A DNA stretch of 64,000 nucleotides from Nocardioides sp. Soil797 (lineage in GTDB: Bacteria > Actinomycetota > Actinomycetes > Propionibacteriales > Nocardioidaceae), in NCBI GenBank assembly GCA_001429555.1, contig LMSR01000001.1, positions 118,687 to 182,686 on the forward strand. The letters are read 5' to 3'. A program made the position numbers and the translations under genes. Under the pieces are notes generated by a model that ran no database searches, had not been told where the DNA came from, and saw only the letters and a list, made by a program, of their open reading frames with translations. Shown here in pieces: positions 41,523 to 51,885 of the stretch. Within the stretch, counting starts at the first letter, position 1. Each line of letters begins with the position of its first letter.

Positions 41523-41891
41523 ATGGACATGGCACTCGAATCAGCCGAGCGACCGTGGGGTTCTTGGCACGTGCTCGACGAGAACCAGGGCTACAAGGTC
41601 AAGCGCATTGAGGTGCACCCCGGCCAGCGGTTGTCCTACCAGACCCACAAGCACCGTTCCGAGCACTGGGTGATCATCTTCGGCATCGCCACCTGTGTGA
41701 TCGACGGCGAGACGATCGTGGCCGGTCCGGGGGAGTCGATCGACGTTCCCGTGGGGGCCGCGCACCGGATCACCAACGAGCACTCCGAGGAGCTGGTGAT
41801 CGTCGAGGTGCAGCACGGCGCCTACACCGGCGAGGACGACATCTGCCGGCTCGAGGACGACTACGGCCGCGAGGACGACGCCGCCTCCTGA
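41523..41891 (+). CDS. phosphomannose isomerase-type cupin
   Basis: A 122-residue single-domain cupin matching the C-terminal domain of type II mannose-6-phosphate isomerase/GDP-mannose pyrophosphorylase: RPWGSWHVLDENQGYKVKRI, LSYQTHKHRSEHWVII (metal ligands), PVGAAHRITN, LVIVEVQHG. As a stand-alone domain it may supply mannose-6-phosphate for the GDP-mannose pathway of the glycan locus. No matching nucleotidyltransferase is in the window. ATG 41523 has GAAGG just upstream; ATG 41529 is possible. Confidence 0.85.
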   Translation: MDMALESAERPWGSWHVLDENQGYKVKRIEVHPGQRLSYQTHKHRSEHWVIIFGIATCVIDGETIVAGPGESIDVPVGAAHRITNEHSEELVIVEVQHGAYTGEDDICRLEDDYGREDDAAS

Positions 41892-41977
41892 TCTGCCGCT
41901 CCACATTCGTTGCGAAATCCGCGTCACGAACCGTCGTGATCCCCGTCTCACAGTCACTCGGGGCATCATGGGTGTGT

Positions 41978-42006
41978 CTTCTGACTCCATTCTGGTGCGT
42001 CAGAAG
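41978..42006. promoter_or_regulatory. 8-bp inverted repeat upstream of LAL regulator
   Basis: CTTCTGAC (41978-41985) and GTCAGAAG (41999-42006) form a perfect inverted repeat with a 13-nt spacer, 62 nt before the regulator start. An operator for autoregulation is possible; a hairpin is the alternative. Confidence 0.5.
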
Positions 42007-42068
42007 CAACATCAGGAACGGAACCAGCTTGATGAGCAGACGGGCTGGGATGTGACGGGGGTTCACCC

Positions 42069-44699
42069 ATGGCAGAGCACGCCTCACCACTGCGATCGTG
42101 GAGACGGTCGTTGCCGCGGCTGTCGCGCCAGTACGTCGTGCGTCCGCGCGTGGCCAGACTGCTGCACAAGCGGGCGCCCCTGACCGTCCTGGCCGCACCC
42201 CACGGCTATGGCAAGAGCGTGGCGATGGTCGGGTGGTTGTGCGAGACCTTCGCCGACACCGACCTGGTGTGCCGGATCGATCTCACCGCCGGGAGCACCC
42301 GCGACGATGCCTGGTCGGAGATCCGGCAGTGGTTCACGGGCGAGGTCGACGCCGATCCGACGACGGCGCTGGGCTCCTTCGGCGACTGGTTGCGCACCGG
42401 CGACCAACCGGTCATCCTCGCGATCGACTCCTCACACGTGTTGCCGGACGACACCTTCCTCCACCAGCTGGTCGAGCTGCTCCGAGCCCACACCCGGCTG
42501 TTCGCGTTGGTGGCCGCCCGTCGGGTGCCCGAGGCTCTCGTCGACATCACCCACGCGGTCGACACGGTCGTGATCACCCAGCGCGAGCTGGGCCTCAGCG
42601 CCGATGACAGTCTCGCGTTGTTTGCGGCGTACGGCGTCAACGACGGTCGCGACCAGTGCCTTGCCCTGCACGAAGCGGTCGACGGCTGGCCGACGTTGGT
42701 GCACCGCGCGGTGGTCGCCGTGGCCGACTTCCTGGCGCGCGACGCCGGGGACCGCTCGGTGTGGCCGCTCGGACCGGCCGAGGCGTTGCGGGCCGCCCGA
42801 GTGGACGCGCAGGCCTTCGTCATCGACTCGATGCTGCCCGAGATGCTCACCGCCGACCAGCTCAGCCTGGCTCGCCTGTGTGCGCTGGCAGGAACGGTCG
42901 ACTCCGACAACCTGGGCCTGCTCACGGAGTACGCCGGGCAGGTGCACGACGAGCACTCGCTCTCCCAGCAGCTGACGGCCCTGACCCGGGTCGGGGTGCT
43001 CACCGCACGCCAGGAGCTTGATCGGACCGTCTGGACGATGCCGGAGCTGGTCGGGGAGAGCCTGCGCATGAACGCAGCCGAAGAGCTGCCGGTCGAGCTG
43101 GTCGAGGCGTTGCAACGTCGGTTCATCGCGCACTTCACGAGCCAAGAGATGTGGCACGAGGCGATGACCGGGGCGTTGGCTCTCAACGACCATCAGCTGC
43201 TCACCGACGTCATCGCCGACGGCTGGGGCCAGCTTGCGATCGCCCACGACTCCCTGTTGCGGGAGGCTGTCGGCCGGATCCCTCACCAGCTGCTCGAGAA
43301 GAACCCGGTGGCATGGTCGGTGAAGGGGTTCCTGGAGAACTCCGGCACCGAGCTCGATCACGAAGAGCTGCCCGACGACCCGCAGGCACTGGCCGAGCTC
43401 GCCAGCGGTGACAAGGCAACCCAGCACCTCCTCGACCACCTGACCCACATGCTCGCCATGCGCACCAGCGGTCGCCTCGACGAAGCAGTCACCACCACCG
43501 GTCGGCTCATGCGCTTCCTGGAGCTGACCCTGGCGGTGAAGCGGGAGGAGGTGGAGGTCTTCGCCCCGGCCATCCACACCCAGGCCGCGGTGACCGCCCA
43601 GGTCGTCGGTGACTTGACGGGGGCGGGCGATCTGTTTCGCAGTGCCCTGGCCATCGGTGAGGCCGATCCCTCGCAGCTGGCGATCCCCAACGCCGAGTCC
43701 GGCCTGGGTCTCCTGGCCGCGATCGAGGGGCGGACCTCCGCAGCCAGTGACTGGGTCGAGCGTGCCCGCCGACACCCGACGTACCCGGGATGGCTCGGCC
43801 GGCGGCTGCGCACGTCGCGGCTGGTGGCCGAGGCCTGGCTGGCCCTGGACCGTCTCGACAAGGCCGCCATCGACCCGGTGATGGGTGAGTTGATCGCCCA
43901 GGCCGACGACGACGAGCTGTGGGGCTACATCGTCGAGGTCCGCTCGATGCACAACCTGCTCTGGTCGGACAGTTGGTCGGCGCTCGACCACCTGCGCCGG
44001 TTGCGTCGTCGCCGGAGCGCGCAGGCTCCTCCCGGTTCGTATGCCGCCAACGCACTCATCTTCGCGATGTTCGACCACCACCTCGTCCTGGGGCAGGGAA
44101 CTTCCGCCAGCCAGGTGCTGCTCGCGGCGCCACCGGATCACCCGGGCACGGCGCTACGTCGGGCCACGATGGCGCTGATGGTCGGCAGGCCGGAGGAGGT
44201 GCTGGCCGAGCCCTTCGCCCAGGGGCAGATCTCCATTCGCCGCCGCATCCACATCCATCTGCTGCGTGCCTGTGCCCAGCTCGACGTCGGCGAGATCGAC
44301 GACGCAAGCGGGAGCATCGGCAAGGCACTGCGCTTCGCCCGCGAACAGGGCGCGTTCACCCCCTTCGGCTGTGTGCCGGTCGACCGTCTGGCCGACCTGC
44401 TCGACAAGTCCGATGTGGACAACGAGGACCGCGAGACCTTGGCGTTCCTGGTGGATCTGGCCCCGTCACCGCTGCCGTCGAGCGTGAAGGTGATCGAGCT
44501 GACCGAGCGGGAGCGGGCGGTCCTCAAGGGGATCGAAGTCGGTCTCAGCGTGGCGCAGATGGCGAGTGCCGACTACCTCTCGGCCAACACCATCAAGAGC
44601 CAGGCTCGAACGCTCTATCGCAAGCTCGGCGCCTCGAATCGCCTGGAGGCGCTCGACCGGGCCCGGGGTCTCGGCCTGCTCGCCGACCCCCTCGGCTGA
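42069..44699 (+). CDS. LAL/MalT-type LuxR-family regulator
   Basis: An 876-residue regulator. The N-terminal ATPase has a Walker A loop APHGYGKS (residues 43-50) and a Walker B-like PVILAIDSSHVL. A long helical middle region is TPR-like. The C-terminal LuxR helix-turn-helix (about 812-870) reads LTERERAVLKGIEVGLSVAQMA...YLSANTIKSQARTLYRKLG. Such proteins are large activators switched by ligand and ATP. The gene precedes the giant surface-protein gene on the same strand, 222 bp apart, so it may control it. Confidence 0.9.
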   Translation: MAEHASPLRSWRRSLPRLSRQYVVRPRVARLLHKRAPLTVLAAPHGYGKSVAMVGWLCETFADTDLVCRIDLTAGSTRDDAWSEIRQWFTGEVDADPTTALGSFGDWLRTGDQPVILAIDSSHVLPDDTFLHQLVELLRAHTRLFALVAARRVPEALVDITHAVDTVVITQRELGLSADDSLALFAAYGVNDGRDQCLALHEAVDGWPTLVHRAVVAVADFLARDAGDRSVWPLGPAEALRAARVDAQAFVIDSMLPEMLTADQLSLARLCALAGTVDSDNLGLLTEYAGQVHDEHSLSQQLTALTRVGVLTARQELDRTVWTMPELVGESLRMNAAEELPVELVEALQRRFIAHFTSQEMWHEAMTGALALNDHQLLTDVIADGWGQLAIAHDSLLREAVGRIPHQLLEKNPVAWSVKGFLENSGTELDHEELPDDPQALAELASGDKATQHLLDHLTHMLAMRTSGRLDEAVTTTGRLMRFLELTLAVKREEVEVFAPAIHTQAAVTAQVVGDLTGAGDLFRSALAIGEADPSQLAIPNAESGLGLLAAIEGRTSAASDWVERARRHPTYPGWLGRRLRTSRLVAEAWLALDRLDKAAIDPVMGELIAQADDDELWGYIVEVRSMHNLLWSDSWSALDHLRRLRRRRSAQAPPGSYAANALIFAMFDHHLVLGQGTSASQVLLAAPPDHPGTALRRATMALMVGRPEEVLAEPFAQGQISIRRRIHIHLLRACAQLDVGEIDDASGSIGKALRFAREQGAFTPFGCVPVDRLADLLDKSDVDNEDRETLAFLVDLAPSPLPSSVKVIELTERERAVLKGIEVGLSVAQMASADYLSANTIKSQARTLYRKLGASNRLEALDRARGLGLLADPLG

Positions 44700-44921
44700 C
44701 GCCTCTCCGGCCTGACCTGCCTGCTTGTGTGAGGGGCGCCACACCTGGCGGGCCTGTGCCGTGGTAAGAGCCTCCGCTTCACCCCCCACTTCACCCTTTT
44801 TTCCGGTACGGAACCGCTGCGGAAGCCGCAATCTTGAGTTGCTTCGGTCGGGCGAGGCAAGTCAGGAGCGCCGCCGTGGGGGTGAGCGCCGCGGCACTCT
44901 CACACGGGGGAACAACCACCA

Positions 44922-47900
44922 GTGAATCGCTCTGCGCCCATGCGCGCTCTCATCTCGATCTTCTCGTCGGCCCTCGTGGTCGTCGGCTCAGCGACGGCGA
45001 TGACCGTCGCGGGCCCGGCCGCTCCGGCCCGGGCCGCGGCCAACTACGACTGCGGCGCGGTCTACTCGCTGCAGGGTGCCGACCCCCGCAACATGCGGCA
45101 GATCGACACCAGCAACGGCAACATGACCAACAACGGTGCGTTCGACATCAGCGGGAGTGGCTCGCTGAACGCCCTCGGCCTGAGCAACGACGGCTCCAAG
45201 GCCTTCGGCGTGCTGCCCGGCAACAACAACAGCCGCACGGTCTATGCCTACGACCGGGCCAGCGGCGCGACCGAGAAGCTGGGTGAGGGGGTTGCGACCA
45301 GCAACACGATGACCCACGGCGCGGTGAACCCGAAGACCGGCATCTACTACTACGGCGGCTTCTCCAGCACCGGCAACGGCACCGGGAACCTGAGGATCTA
45401 CGGGTTCAACACCGTGACGAAGACGTCGCTCGGTCTGGTGGCCGAGGGCTCCATCGCTGCCGGTGGCGGCAACGGTGACTGGGCGTTCGACCAGCAGGGC
45501 AACATGTTCGTCGTCGGTGGCAACTCCGGTGACAACCGGGTCTCCGCGATCAACCAGACGCTCCCGTCGGTCGGCGGTTCCAAGATCGACATCACCGGGA
45601 CCTTGCTGACCCAGAGCGATGCCAACGACGCCATCAACGGCATCGCGTTCGCCGGCGACGGTTACCTCTACCTGGCCAGCGGGAGCAGGCTCTTCAAGGT
45701 CAACCCGAGCAACGGTGACCGGGTCGCCACCTACAACCTGAACCTGAGCGGCTCCGTCGACCTGGCCTCCTGTGCCTCGCCGAACACCGTGTCGGTGGTC
45801 AAGGACTTCCCGAACGGCCGCGTCGCGCCGACCGACCAGGCCACGTTGAAGATCACCGGCGGCGACATCACCACCGGCAACACCGGCACGACCGAGGGCA
45901 ACGACTCCGGCCTGCAGGACCAGCCGAGCGAGATCGCCGGCCCGGTCCTGGCCCTGACCGGCAAGACCTACACCGTCACCGAGACCGGCTCCGCGATCAA
46001 GGCACCGGGCTACGTCTCCAGCTACATCTGCGTCGACCAGAACTCCGGCGCGACCCTGACCAGCGGCACCGGCACCAGCGGCACCTTCACGATGCCGCCC
46101 GGTGGCACCAAGGGCGTGGCCGCGAAGTGCACGTTCACCAACGTCGCCCAGATTCCCGGCATCGAGCTCGACAAGCAGGCAGGTGCCGCGACCGGCAACA
46201 AGGTCGGCGACACCATCACCTACAAGTTCGTCGTGAAGAACACCGGCAACGTGCCGCTGGCAACCGTCACCGTCGACGACCCGAAGGTCGGCACGGTCAC
46301 CTGCCCTCCCGGCGTACTCGCCCCCGGAGCGAGCAAGACCTGCACCGCGCCCGCCTACACGCTGACCCAGGCCGACATCACCAACGGCAAGGTCGACAAC
46401 ACGGCCACCGCTACGGGGACCCCGTCCACGCCCGGCCTGCCGACCGTCAAGGACGACGACACGACCACGACGCCGATCGCGCAGATCGCGAAGCTGGTGC
46501 TCGAGAAGTTGGCCGGCGCGCCGGTCGACGTCAACAAGTCAGGACTCACCGACGCCGGTGACACCGTGCAGTACTCCTTCTCGGTCACCAACGACGGCAA
46601 CCTGCCGATCACCGGCCTGCACATCGTCGACCCGCTGGTCGGCGCCACCACCTGTGAGGTCACCGACCTGGCGGTAGGAGCGAGCACCACCTGCGTGGCC
46701 GACAACGTCTACGTGATCACCACGGCCGACGAGACCGCGGGCAAGGTCGTCAACACCGCCCACGCCGAGGGCAAGCGCCCCAACGGCGGCGTGGTGCCGT
46801 CCAACGACGACTCGACCACCACCCCGGTGCAGAAGCCGAGCCCGAAGCTGGCGATCGAGAAGAAGGCTGGCACCCCGGTCGACGTCAACGCGTCGGGCAT
46901 CACCGATGCCGGCGACACCGTCGCCTACACGTTCACCGTGACCAACACGGGCAACGTGCCGCTGACGAGCATCAATGTCAGCGACCCGCTGGCCGGCGCC
47001 GTCACCTGTGAGGAGACCTCGTTGAAGCCGGGTGAGTCGACCGAGTGTGTGGCCGACGCGCTCTACACGATCACCGAGGCCGACGAGTCCGCCGGCCAGG
47101 TGGTCAACACCGCCATCGCCGAGGGCGAGGACCCGAACGGCGGCGACGTCGACTCCCCGCCGGACTCGACCACCACGAAGACCCAGACCCCCGCTCCCGA
47201 GCTGGCCCTGGTCAAGGAGGCCGGCACCCCGGTCGACGTCAACGACTCCGGCATCACCGACGCCGGCGACACCATCGCCTACACGTTCACGGTGACCAAC
47301 AAGGGCAACGTGCCGGTGCACGCGGTCGAGATCAACGACCCGCTGGCCGGTGCCGCAACGTGTGAGCTGACCAGCCTCGAGCCGGGTGAGTCCACCACGT
47401 GTGTGGCCGACGAGGCCTACACGATCACCAAGGACGACGAGTCGAACGGCACCGTCGAGAACACCGCCGTCGCCGAGGGACTGGACCCCGACGACGAGGA
47501 CGTGATCTCCGACCCCGACTCGACCGTCACCCCGGTCGACGAGCAGGCCGCGGCGCTGGAGTTGACCAAGAAGGCCGGCACCCCGGTCGACGTCAACAAG
47601 TCGGGCCTGACCGACGCCGGCGACACCGTCGCCTACACGTTCACGCTGACCAACTCCGGCAACGTGCCGTTGCACGACCTGACGATCACCGACCCGCTGG
47701 TCGGGGCGATCACCTGTGAGGCGACGACCCTGGCCAAGGGTGCTTCCACCCAGTGTGCGGCCGACGAGCCCTACACGATCACCGAGGCCGACGAGACCGC
47801 CGGCAAGGTGGTCAACGTGGCGAACGCCAACGGCGTGGACCCCGACGGCGATGACACCCCGTCGAACGAGGCGAGCACCACCACCCCGGTGGACCAGCCG

Positions 47901-50900
47901 AACCCGGCGCTGACCCTGGACAAGAAGGCCGGCACCCCGGTCGACGTGAACGGCTCGGGCATCACCGACGCCGGCGACACGATCGACTACACCTTCCTGG
48001 TCACCAACTCGGGCAACGTGCCGCTGACGAACGTCAAGGTGAAGGACCCCAAGGTCGGCACGCTCGACTGCCCGAAGACCGAGCTGGCGCCGGGCGCTTC
48101 GATGCTGTGCACCGCGTCGACGTACACGATCACCGAGGACGACGAGGCGGGCGGATCGGTCGTCAACGTCGCCGAGGTGACCGGTGACGACCCCGACGGT
48201 GACCCGGTCGACCCGCCCGAGGACACCACCACCACCGAGGTGGAGACCCCGGAGCCGAAGCTGGAGATCGAGAAGCGCGCCGGAGCACCGGTCGACGTGA
48301 ACAACTCCGGCATCACCGATGCCGGCGACACCATCGCCTACACGTTCACGGTGACCAACTCCGGCAACGTGCCGATGTCGAACATCAAGGTCAAGGACCC
48401 CAAGGCGGGTGCGGTCACCTGTGAGGTCACCACGCTGAAGCCGGGCGAGTCGACCGAGTGCAAGGCCGACAAGGCGTACGTCGTGACCGAGGCCGACGAG
48501 GATGCCGGCAACGTGCACAACACCGCCACCGTCACCGGGGAAGACCCCGACGGCGACCCGTCCGACCCGTCGGACCCGGGCGAGACCGACACCCCGACCG
48601 AGAAGCCGGTCGTGAAGCTGGTCCTGGACAAGTCGGCCGGCACCCCGGTGGACGACAACTTGTCGGGCATCACCGACGCCGGCGACACCATCGCCTACAC
48701 GTTCACGGTGACCAACTCCGGAAACGTGCCGGTGCAGGCGATCGCGGTCGTCGACCCCAAGGCGGGTGCGGTCACCTGTGAGGTCACCACGCTGAAGCCG
48801 GGCGAGTCGACCGAGTGCGAGGCCGACGAGCCCTACACGGTGACCGAGGCGGATGAGAAGTCCGGCTCGGCCGACAACGTCGCCCACGCCACCGGGGTGG
48901 ACCCCGACGGTGAGCCGACGAAGTCGAACGACGACGACACCACGACGCCGGTCGACACGCCGGCGCCGAAGCTGGAGATCGAGAAGCGCGCCGGAGCCCC
49001 GGTCGACGTGAACGACTCCGGCATCACCGACGCCGGCGACACCATCGCCTACACATTCACGGTGACCAACACCGGCAACGTGCCGATGTCGAACATCAAG
49101 GTCAGCGACCCCAAGGCGGGTGCGGTCACCTGTGAGGAGACGACGCTGAAGCCGGGCGAGTCGACCGAGTGCAAGGCCGACGAGCCCTATGTCGTGACCG
49201 AGGCCGACGAGCTCGCCGGCAACGTGCACAACACTGCCACCACCACGGGTGAGGACCCCGACGGCGACCCGTCCGACCCGTCCGACCCGGGCGAGACCGA
49301 CACCCCGGCCGAGAAGCCGGAGCCGCACCTGAGCCTGGTGAAGAAGGCCGGCACCCCGGTCGACGTCAACGACTCGGGCATCACCGACGCCGGCGACACG
49401 ATCCAGTTCACCTTCACGGTGACCAACGACGGCAACGTCCCGGTCTCGAAGATCACGGTGAACGACCCGCTGGCCGGTGCGGTCACCTGTGAGGTGACCA
49501 CGTTGAAGCCGGGTGAGTCGACCGAGTGCAAGGCCGACGAGGTCTACAAGATCACCAAGGACGACGAGGCCGCGGAGATCGTGCGCAACACCGCGACCAC
49601 CGAGGGTGAGGACCCCGACGGCGACCCGACCGACCCGTCGGACCCGAGCACCACGACGACGCCGACCACTCCGCAGGCTCCGGCGATCACGCTGGAGAAG
49701 CACGCTGCTGACCCGGTCGACGTGAACAAGTCGGGCATCACCGACGCCGGCGACACCATCGCCTACACGTTCACCGTCACCAACGACGGCAACGTCCCGG
49801 TCTTCGACGTCAAGGTCACCGACCCGATCGCCGGCTCCGTGACCTGCCCGCCCGGCCGCCTGGCCAAGGGTGAGTCGGTCGAGTGCGCGGCGGATGCGGC
49901 GTACGTCGTGACCGAGGCCGACGAAGACGCCGGCAAGGTCGTCAACGTGGCCCACGCCAACGCGACCGACCCCGACGGCGACGACGTCGAGTCCAACGAG
50001 GACACCACCACCACGCCGACCACCAAGCCGAACCCGAGCCTGCTGGTCGACAAGGAGGCCGGTGACCCGGTCGACACGAACGGCAACGGGGTGACCGACG
50101 CCGGAGACACGATCACCTTCACGTTCACGGTGACCAACGACGGCAACGTGCCGCTGACCAAGGTCGAGATCGACGACCCGATGCTCGGCGACTCCGTGAC
50201 CTGTGAGGCCACCGAGCTGGCGCCCGGTGCGGTCACGACGTGTGCGGCCGACTACGCGCTGACCCAGGCCGACGTCGACAACGGCGAGGTCAAGAACACC
50301 GCTACCGCGATCGGTGAGGACCCCGACAAGGACCCGGTGGAGTCCCCGGAGGACTCGACCGAGACCCCGATCGAGCCGGCACCGGCGCTCTCGCTGGTCA
50401 AGAAGGCGACGCTCGACGACAAGGACGGCGATGACCGTGCCGACGTCGGCGAGACGATCCAGTGGAGCTTCACCGTCACCAACGACGGCAACGTGACGCT
50501 CAAGGACGTCAAGGTCGATGACCCGATGGCCGGGGCCGTGACCTGCGAGGCCACCGAGCTCGCCCCGGGCAAGTCGATCGAGTGCCAGGCCGATGCGGCG
50601 TACGTCGTGACCCAGGCCGACGTCGACAGCGGTCAGGTGCACAACGTGGCCACCGCGAGCGGTGTGCCGCCGAAGGGTGACGAGGTGCCCTCCGACCCGT
50701 CGGAGACCACGACCCCGACCGACTCGCGCACCGCCCTGGTGCTCGACAAGTCGAACGAGCTGGTCGACAAGGACGGCGACGAGAAGGCCGACGCGGGCGA
50801 GAAGATCCGCTACACCTTCGAGGTCACCAACACCGGCACGGTCACCGTCGACGGCATCTCGATCGACGACGACATGCTGGCCGACGCCGGTGTCGAGATC

Positions 50901-51275
50901 ACCTGCAAGGCAACGAAGCTGGCACCGGGTGAGTCGACCACGTGCACCGCGGTCTACACGGTGACGGACAAGGACGTCGACGCCGACAAGGTCGTCAACG
51001 TGGCCACCGCCAACGGCTGTGCCTCGACGCCGGTTGCCGGTCGCGCATCCGACAAGGCGGCGACCTGCGCCAACCCGGTGACCTCCAACGAGGACGACAC
51101 CACGACGCCGGCCGACAACGCCCCGGCCCCGAAGGATCCCGAGGACCCGAAGGATCCCAACGGACCGTTCCTGCCGAACACGGGTGGTCCGCTCCAGAGC
51201 ATGCTCTGGCTCGGCCTGGTCCTGCTGCTCGGTGGCTCCGGCGCGATGTTCTGGACTCGTCGTAGGAGGGCCTGA
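44922..51275 (+). CDS. giant DUF11/DUF7507-repeat surface protein with LPxTG anchor
   Basis: A 2117-residue exported protein. The signal peptide (to about residue 37, PARAAA) is followed by an N-terminal region with a beta-propeller-like pattern (YSLQGADPRNMRQIDTSNGN) to about residue 290, then a prealbumin/SdrD-like segment. After this come 14 repeats of about 118 residues, each an Ig-like DUF11 unit. Repeats 2-11 begin near KxAGxPVD and carry the loop DVNxSGxTDAGD or a close variant, resembling EF-hand/dockerin calcium loops; repeat 12 is divergent and 13-14 have KDGD variants. The end is LPNTGG, a hydrophobic segment and RRRRA, a sortase signal. It probably forms a calcium-stiffened stalk on the wall. 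Start GTG 44922 with GGGGGAA upstream; ATG 44940 is possible. Confidence 0.9.
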   Translation: MNRSAPMRALISIFSSALVVVGSATAMTVAGPAAPARAAANYDCGAVYSLQGADPRNMRQIDTSNGNMTNNGAFDISGSGSLNALGLSNDGSKAFGVLPGNNNSRTVYAYDRASGATEKLGEGVATSNTMTHGAVNPKTGIYYYGGFSSTGNGTGNLRIYGFNTVTKTSLGLVAEGSIAAGGGNGDWAFDQQGNMFVVGGNSGDNRVSAINQTLPSVGGSKIDITGTLLTQSDANDAINGIAFAGDGYLYLASGSRLFKVNPSNGDRVATYNLNLSGSVDLASCASPNTVSVVKDFPNGRVAPTDQATLKITGGDITTGNTGTTEGNDSGLQDQPSEIAGPVLALTGKTYTVTETGSAIKAPGYVSSYICVDQNSGATLTSGTGTSGTFTMPPGGTKGVAAKCTFTNVAQIPGIELDKQAGAATGNKVGDTITYKFVVKNTGNVPLATVTVDDPKVGTVTCPPGVLAPGASKTCTAPAYTLTQADITNGKVDNTATATGTPSTPGLPTVKDDDTTTTPIAQIAKLVLEKLAGAPVDVNKSGLTDAGDTVQYSFSVTNDGNLPITGLHIVDPLVGATTCEVTDLAVGASTTCVADNVYVITTADETAGKVVNTAHAEGKRPNGGVVPSNDDSTTTPVQKPSPKLAIEKKAGTPVDVNASGITDAGDTVAYTFTVTNTGNVPLTSINVSDPLAGAVTCEETSLKPGESTECVADALYTITEADESAGQVVNTAIAEGEDPNGGDVDSPPDSTTTKTQTPAPELALVKEAGTPVDVNDSGITDAGDTIAYTFTVTNKGNVPVHAVEINDPLAGAATCELTSLEPGESTTCVADEAYTITKDDESNGTVENTAVAEGLDPDDEDVISDPDSTVTPVDEQAAALELTKKAGTPVDVNKSGLTDAGDTVAYTFTLTNSGNVPLHDLTITDPLVGAITCEATTLAKGASTQCAADEPYTITEADETAGKVVNVANANGVDPDGDDTPSNEASTTTPVDQPNPALTLDKKAGTPVDVNGSGITDAGDTIDYTFLVTNSGNVPLTNVKVKDPKVGTLDCPKTELAPGASMLCTASTYTITEDDEAGGSVVNVAEVTGDDPDGDPVDPPEDTTTTEVETPEPKLEIEKRAGAPVDVNNSGITDAGDTIAYTFTVTNSGNVPMSNIKVKDPKAGAVTCEVTTLKPGESTECKADKAYVVTEADEDAGNVHNTATVTGEDPDGDPSDPSDPGETDTPTEKPVVKLVLDKSAGTPVDDNLSGITDAGDTIAYTFTVTNSGNVPVQAIAVVDPKAGAVTCEVTTLKPGESTECEADEPYTVTEADEKSGSADNVAHATGVDPDGEPTKSNDDDTTTPVDTPAPKLEIEKRAGAPVDVNDSGITDAGDTIAYTFTVTNTGNVPMSNIKVSDPKAGAVTCEETTLKPGESTECKADEPYVVTEADELAGNVHNTATTTGEDPDGDPSDPSDPGETDTPAEKPEPHLSLVKKAGTPVDVNDSGITDAGDTIQFTFTVTNDGNVPVSKITVNDPLAGAVTCEVTTLKPGESTECKADEVYKITKDDEAAEIVRNTATTEGEDPDGDPTDPSDPSTTTTPTTPQAPAITLEKHAADPVDVNKSGITDAGDTIAYTFTVTNDGNVPVFDVKVTDPIAGSVTCPPGRLAKGESVECAADAAYVVTEADEDAGKVVNVAHANATDPDGDDVESNEDTTTTPTTKPNPSLLVDKEAGDPVDTNGNGVTDAGDTITFTFTVTNDGNVPLTKVEIDDPMLGDSVTCEATELAPGAVTTCAADYALTQADVDNGEVKNTATAIGEDPDKDPVESPEDSTETPIEPAPALSLVKKATLDDKDGDDRADVGETIQWSFTVTNDGNVTLKDVKVDDPMAGAVTCEATELAPGKSIECQADAAYVVTQADVDSGQVHNVATASGVPPKGDEVPSDPSETTTPTDSRTALVLDKSNELVDKDGDEKADAGEKIRYTFEVTNTGTVTVDGISIDDDMLADAGVEITCKATKLAPGESTTCTAVYTVTDKDVDADKVVNVATANGCASTPVAGRASDKAATCANPVTSNEDDTTTPADNAPAPKDPEDPKDPNGPFLPNTGGPLQSMLWLGLVLLLGGSGAMFWTRRRRA

Positions 51276-51278
51276 CCA

Positions 51279-51794
51279 ATGACGACGGGGGATCGATCTG
51301 TTCGGTGGTCGAGAAGGCCGAGGAACGAGGCTGGGCAGACGCGACCGCTACTGGTTGCTGTCACGCTGCTCAGCCTGGCCCTCAGTGCCTGCGGTGGGGA
51401 TGGTGACGGCTCCTCCAAGGCCGACCAGGCCAAGGAGGAGCCGTCCACCACGGCCGCGGTGGGTGACCGGGTCGCACCCAAGGACCTTCCCCGTGTCCCA
51501 GCACTCGGGCAGGCTGCCGGCGCAGTCTCCGACGTCAAGGTCGGAGACTGCTCGGTGGCAGCGGGGGAGCAGCAGGTGACCGGCAGCGTCACGGGCTCGG
51601 GCAAGAAGGCCCGGGACTACGTCGTGGTGATCAGCTGGATCAACAAGCACTCCGACGTCCGCGGCCGTGCGGTCGTGGTCGAGAAGTCCGTCGCACCCGG
51701 TGAGTCACGTGACTGGAGGGCCACCGCAACCGTGGCCGCCGGCGCGACCGAGTGCGTCCCGAATGTCCAGGCCGGTTCCTTGAGGGAGGGCTAG
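51279..51794 (+). CDS. lipoprotein with repeat-derived N-terminus
   Basis: A 171-residue protein with a hydrophobic segment and lipobox (LALSAC, Cys near residue 38), then an acidic linker and a beta-rich domain (VKVGDCSVAAGEQQVTGSVTGSGKKARDYVVVISW) of the FxLYD-like type. The N-terminal 20 residues (RSVRWSRRPRNEAG) are encoded by a dispersed repeat (51304-51330), giving an unusually long basic n-region; no internal start codon is available. It lies 3 nt after the giant surface protein, so it is translated from the same mRNA. Confidence 0.75.
   Translation: MTTGDRSVRWSRRPRNEAGQTRPLLVAVTLLSLALSACGGDGDGSSKADQAKEEPSTTAAVGDRVAPKDLPRVPALGQAAGAVSDVKVGDCSVAAGEQQVTGSVTGSGKKARDYVVVISWINKHSDVRGRAVVVEKSVAPGESRDWRATATVAAGATECVPNVQAGSLREG
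51304..51330. repeat. dispersed repeat copy in lipoprotein start
   Basis: GGTGGTCGAGAAGGCCGAGG followed by AACGAGG matches the family at 13122 and 16503. It is read in frame at the beginning of the lipoprotein gene. Confidence 0.75.
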
Positions 51795-51806
51795 GTCTGG
51801 CGCCCG

Positions 51807-51854
51807 CTGATGCCCTGGCGTTGTGCTCCCCCCAGACACACGCCAGGGCATCAG
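51807..51854 (+). terminator. long perfect hairpin after surface-protein operon
   Basis: CTGATGCCCTGGCGT (51807-51821) is the exact complement of ACGCCAGGGCATCAG (51840-51854) around an 18-nt loop, followed by TGTTTC. It starts 13 nt after the lipoprotein gene and separates it from the next gene. Confidence 0.75.
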
Positions 51855-51885
51855 TGTTTCCCGTGGCATCGATAGGGTGCGCCAC

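Noticed and set aside
46539..50642. A 1367-codon open frame antisense to the giant surface protein
   Set aside because: It is a by-product of the repeated, GC-biased codons on the other strand. Its protein is a Val/Gly/Arg/Asp-rich periodic shadow with no start signal, and the sense protein has a signal peptide, clear domains and an LPxTG end.
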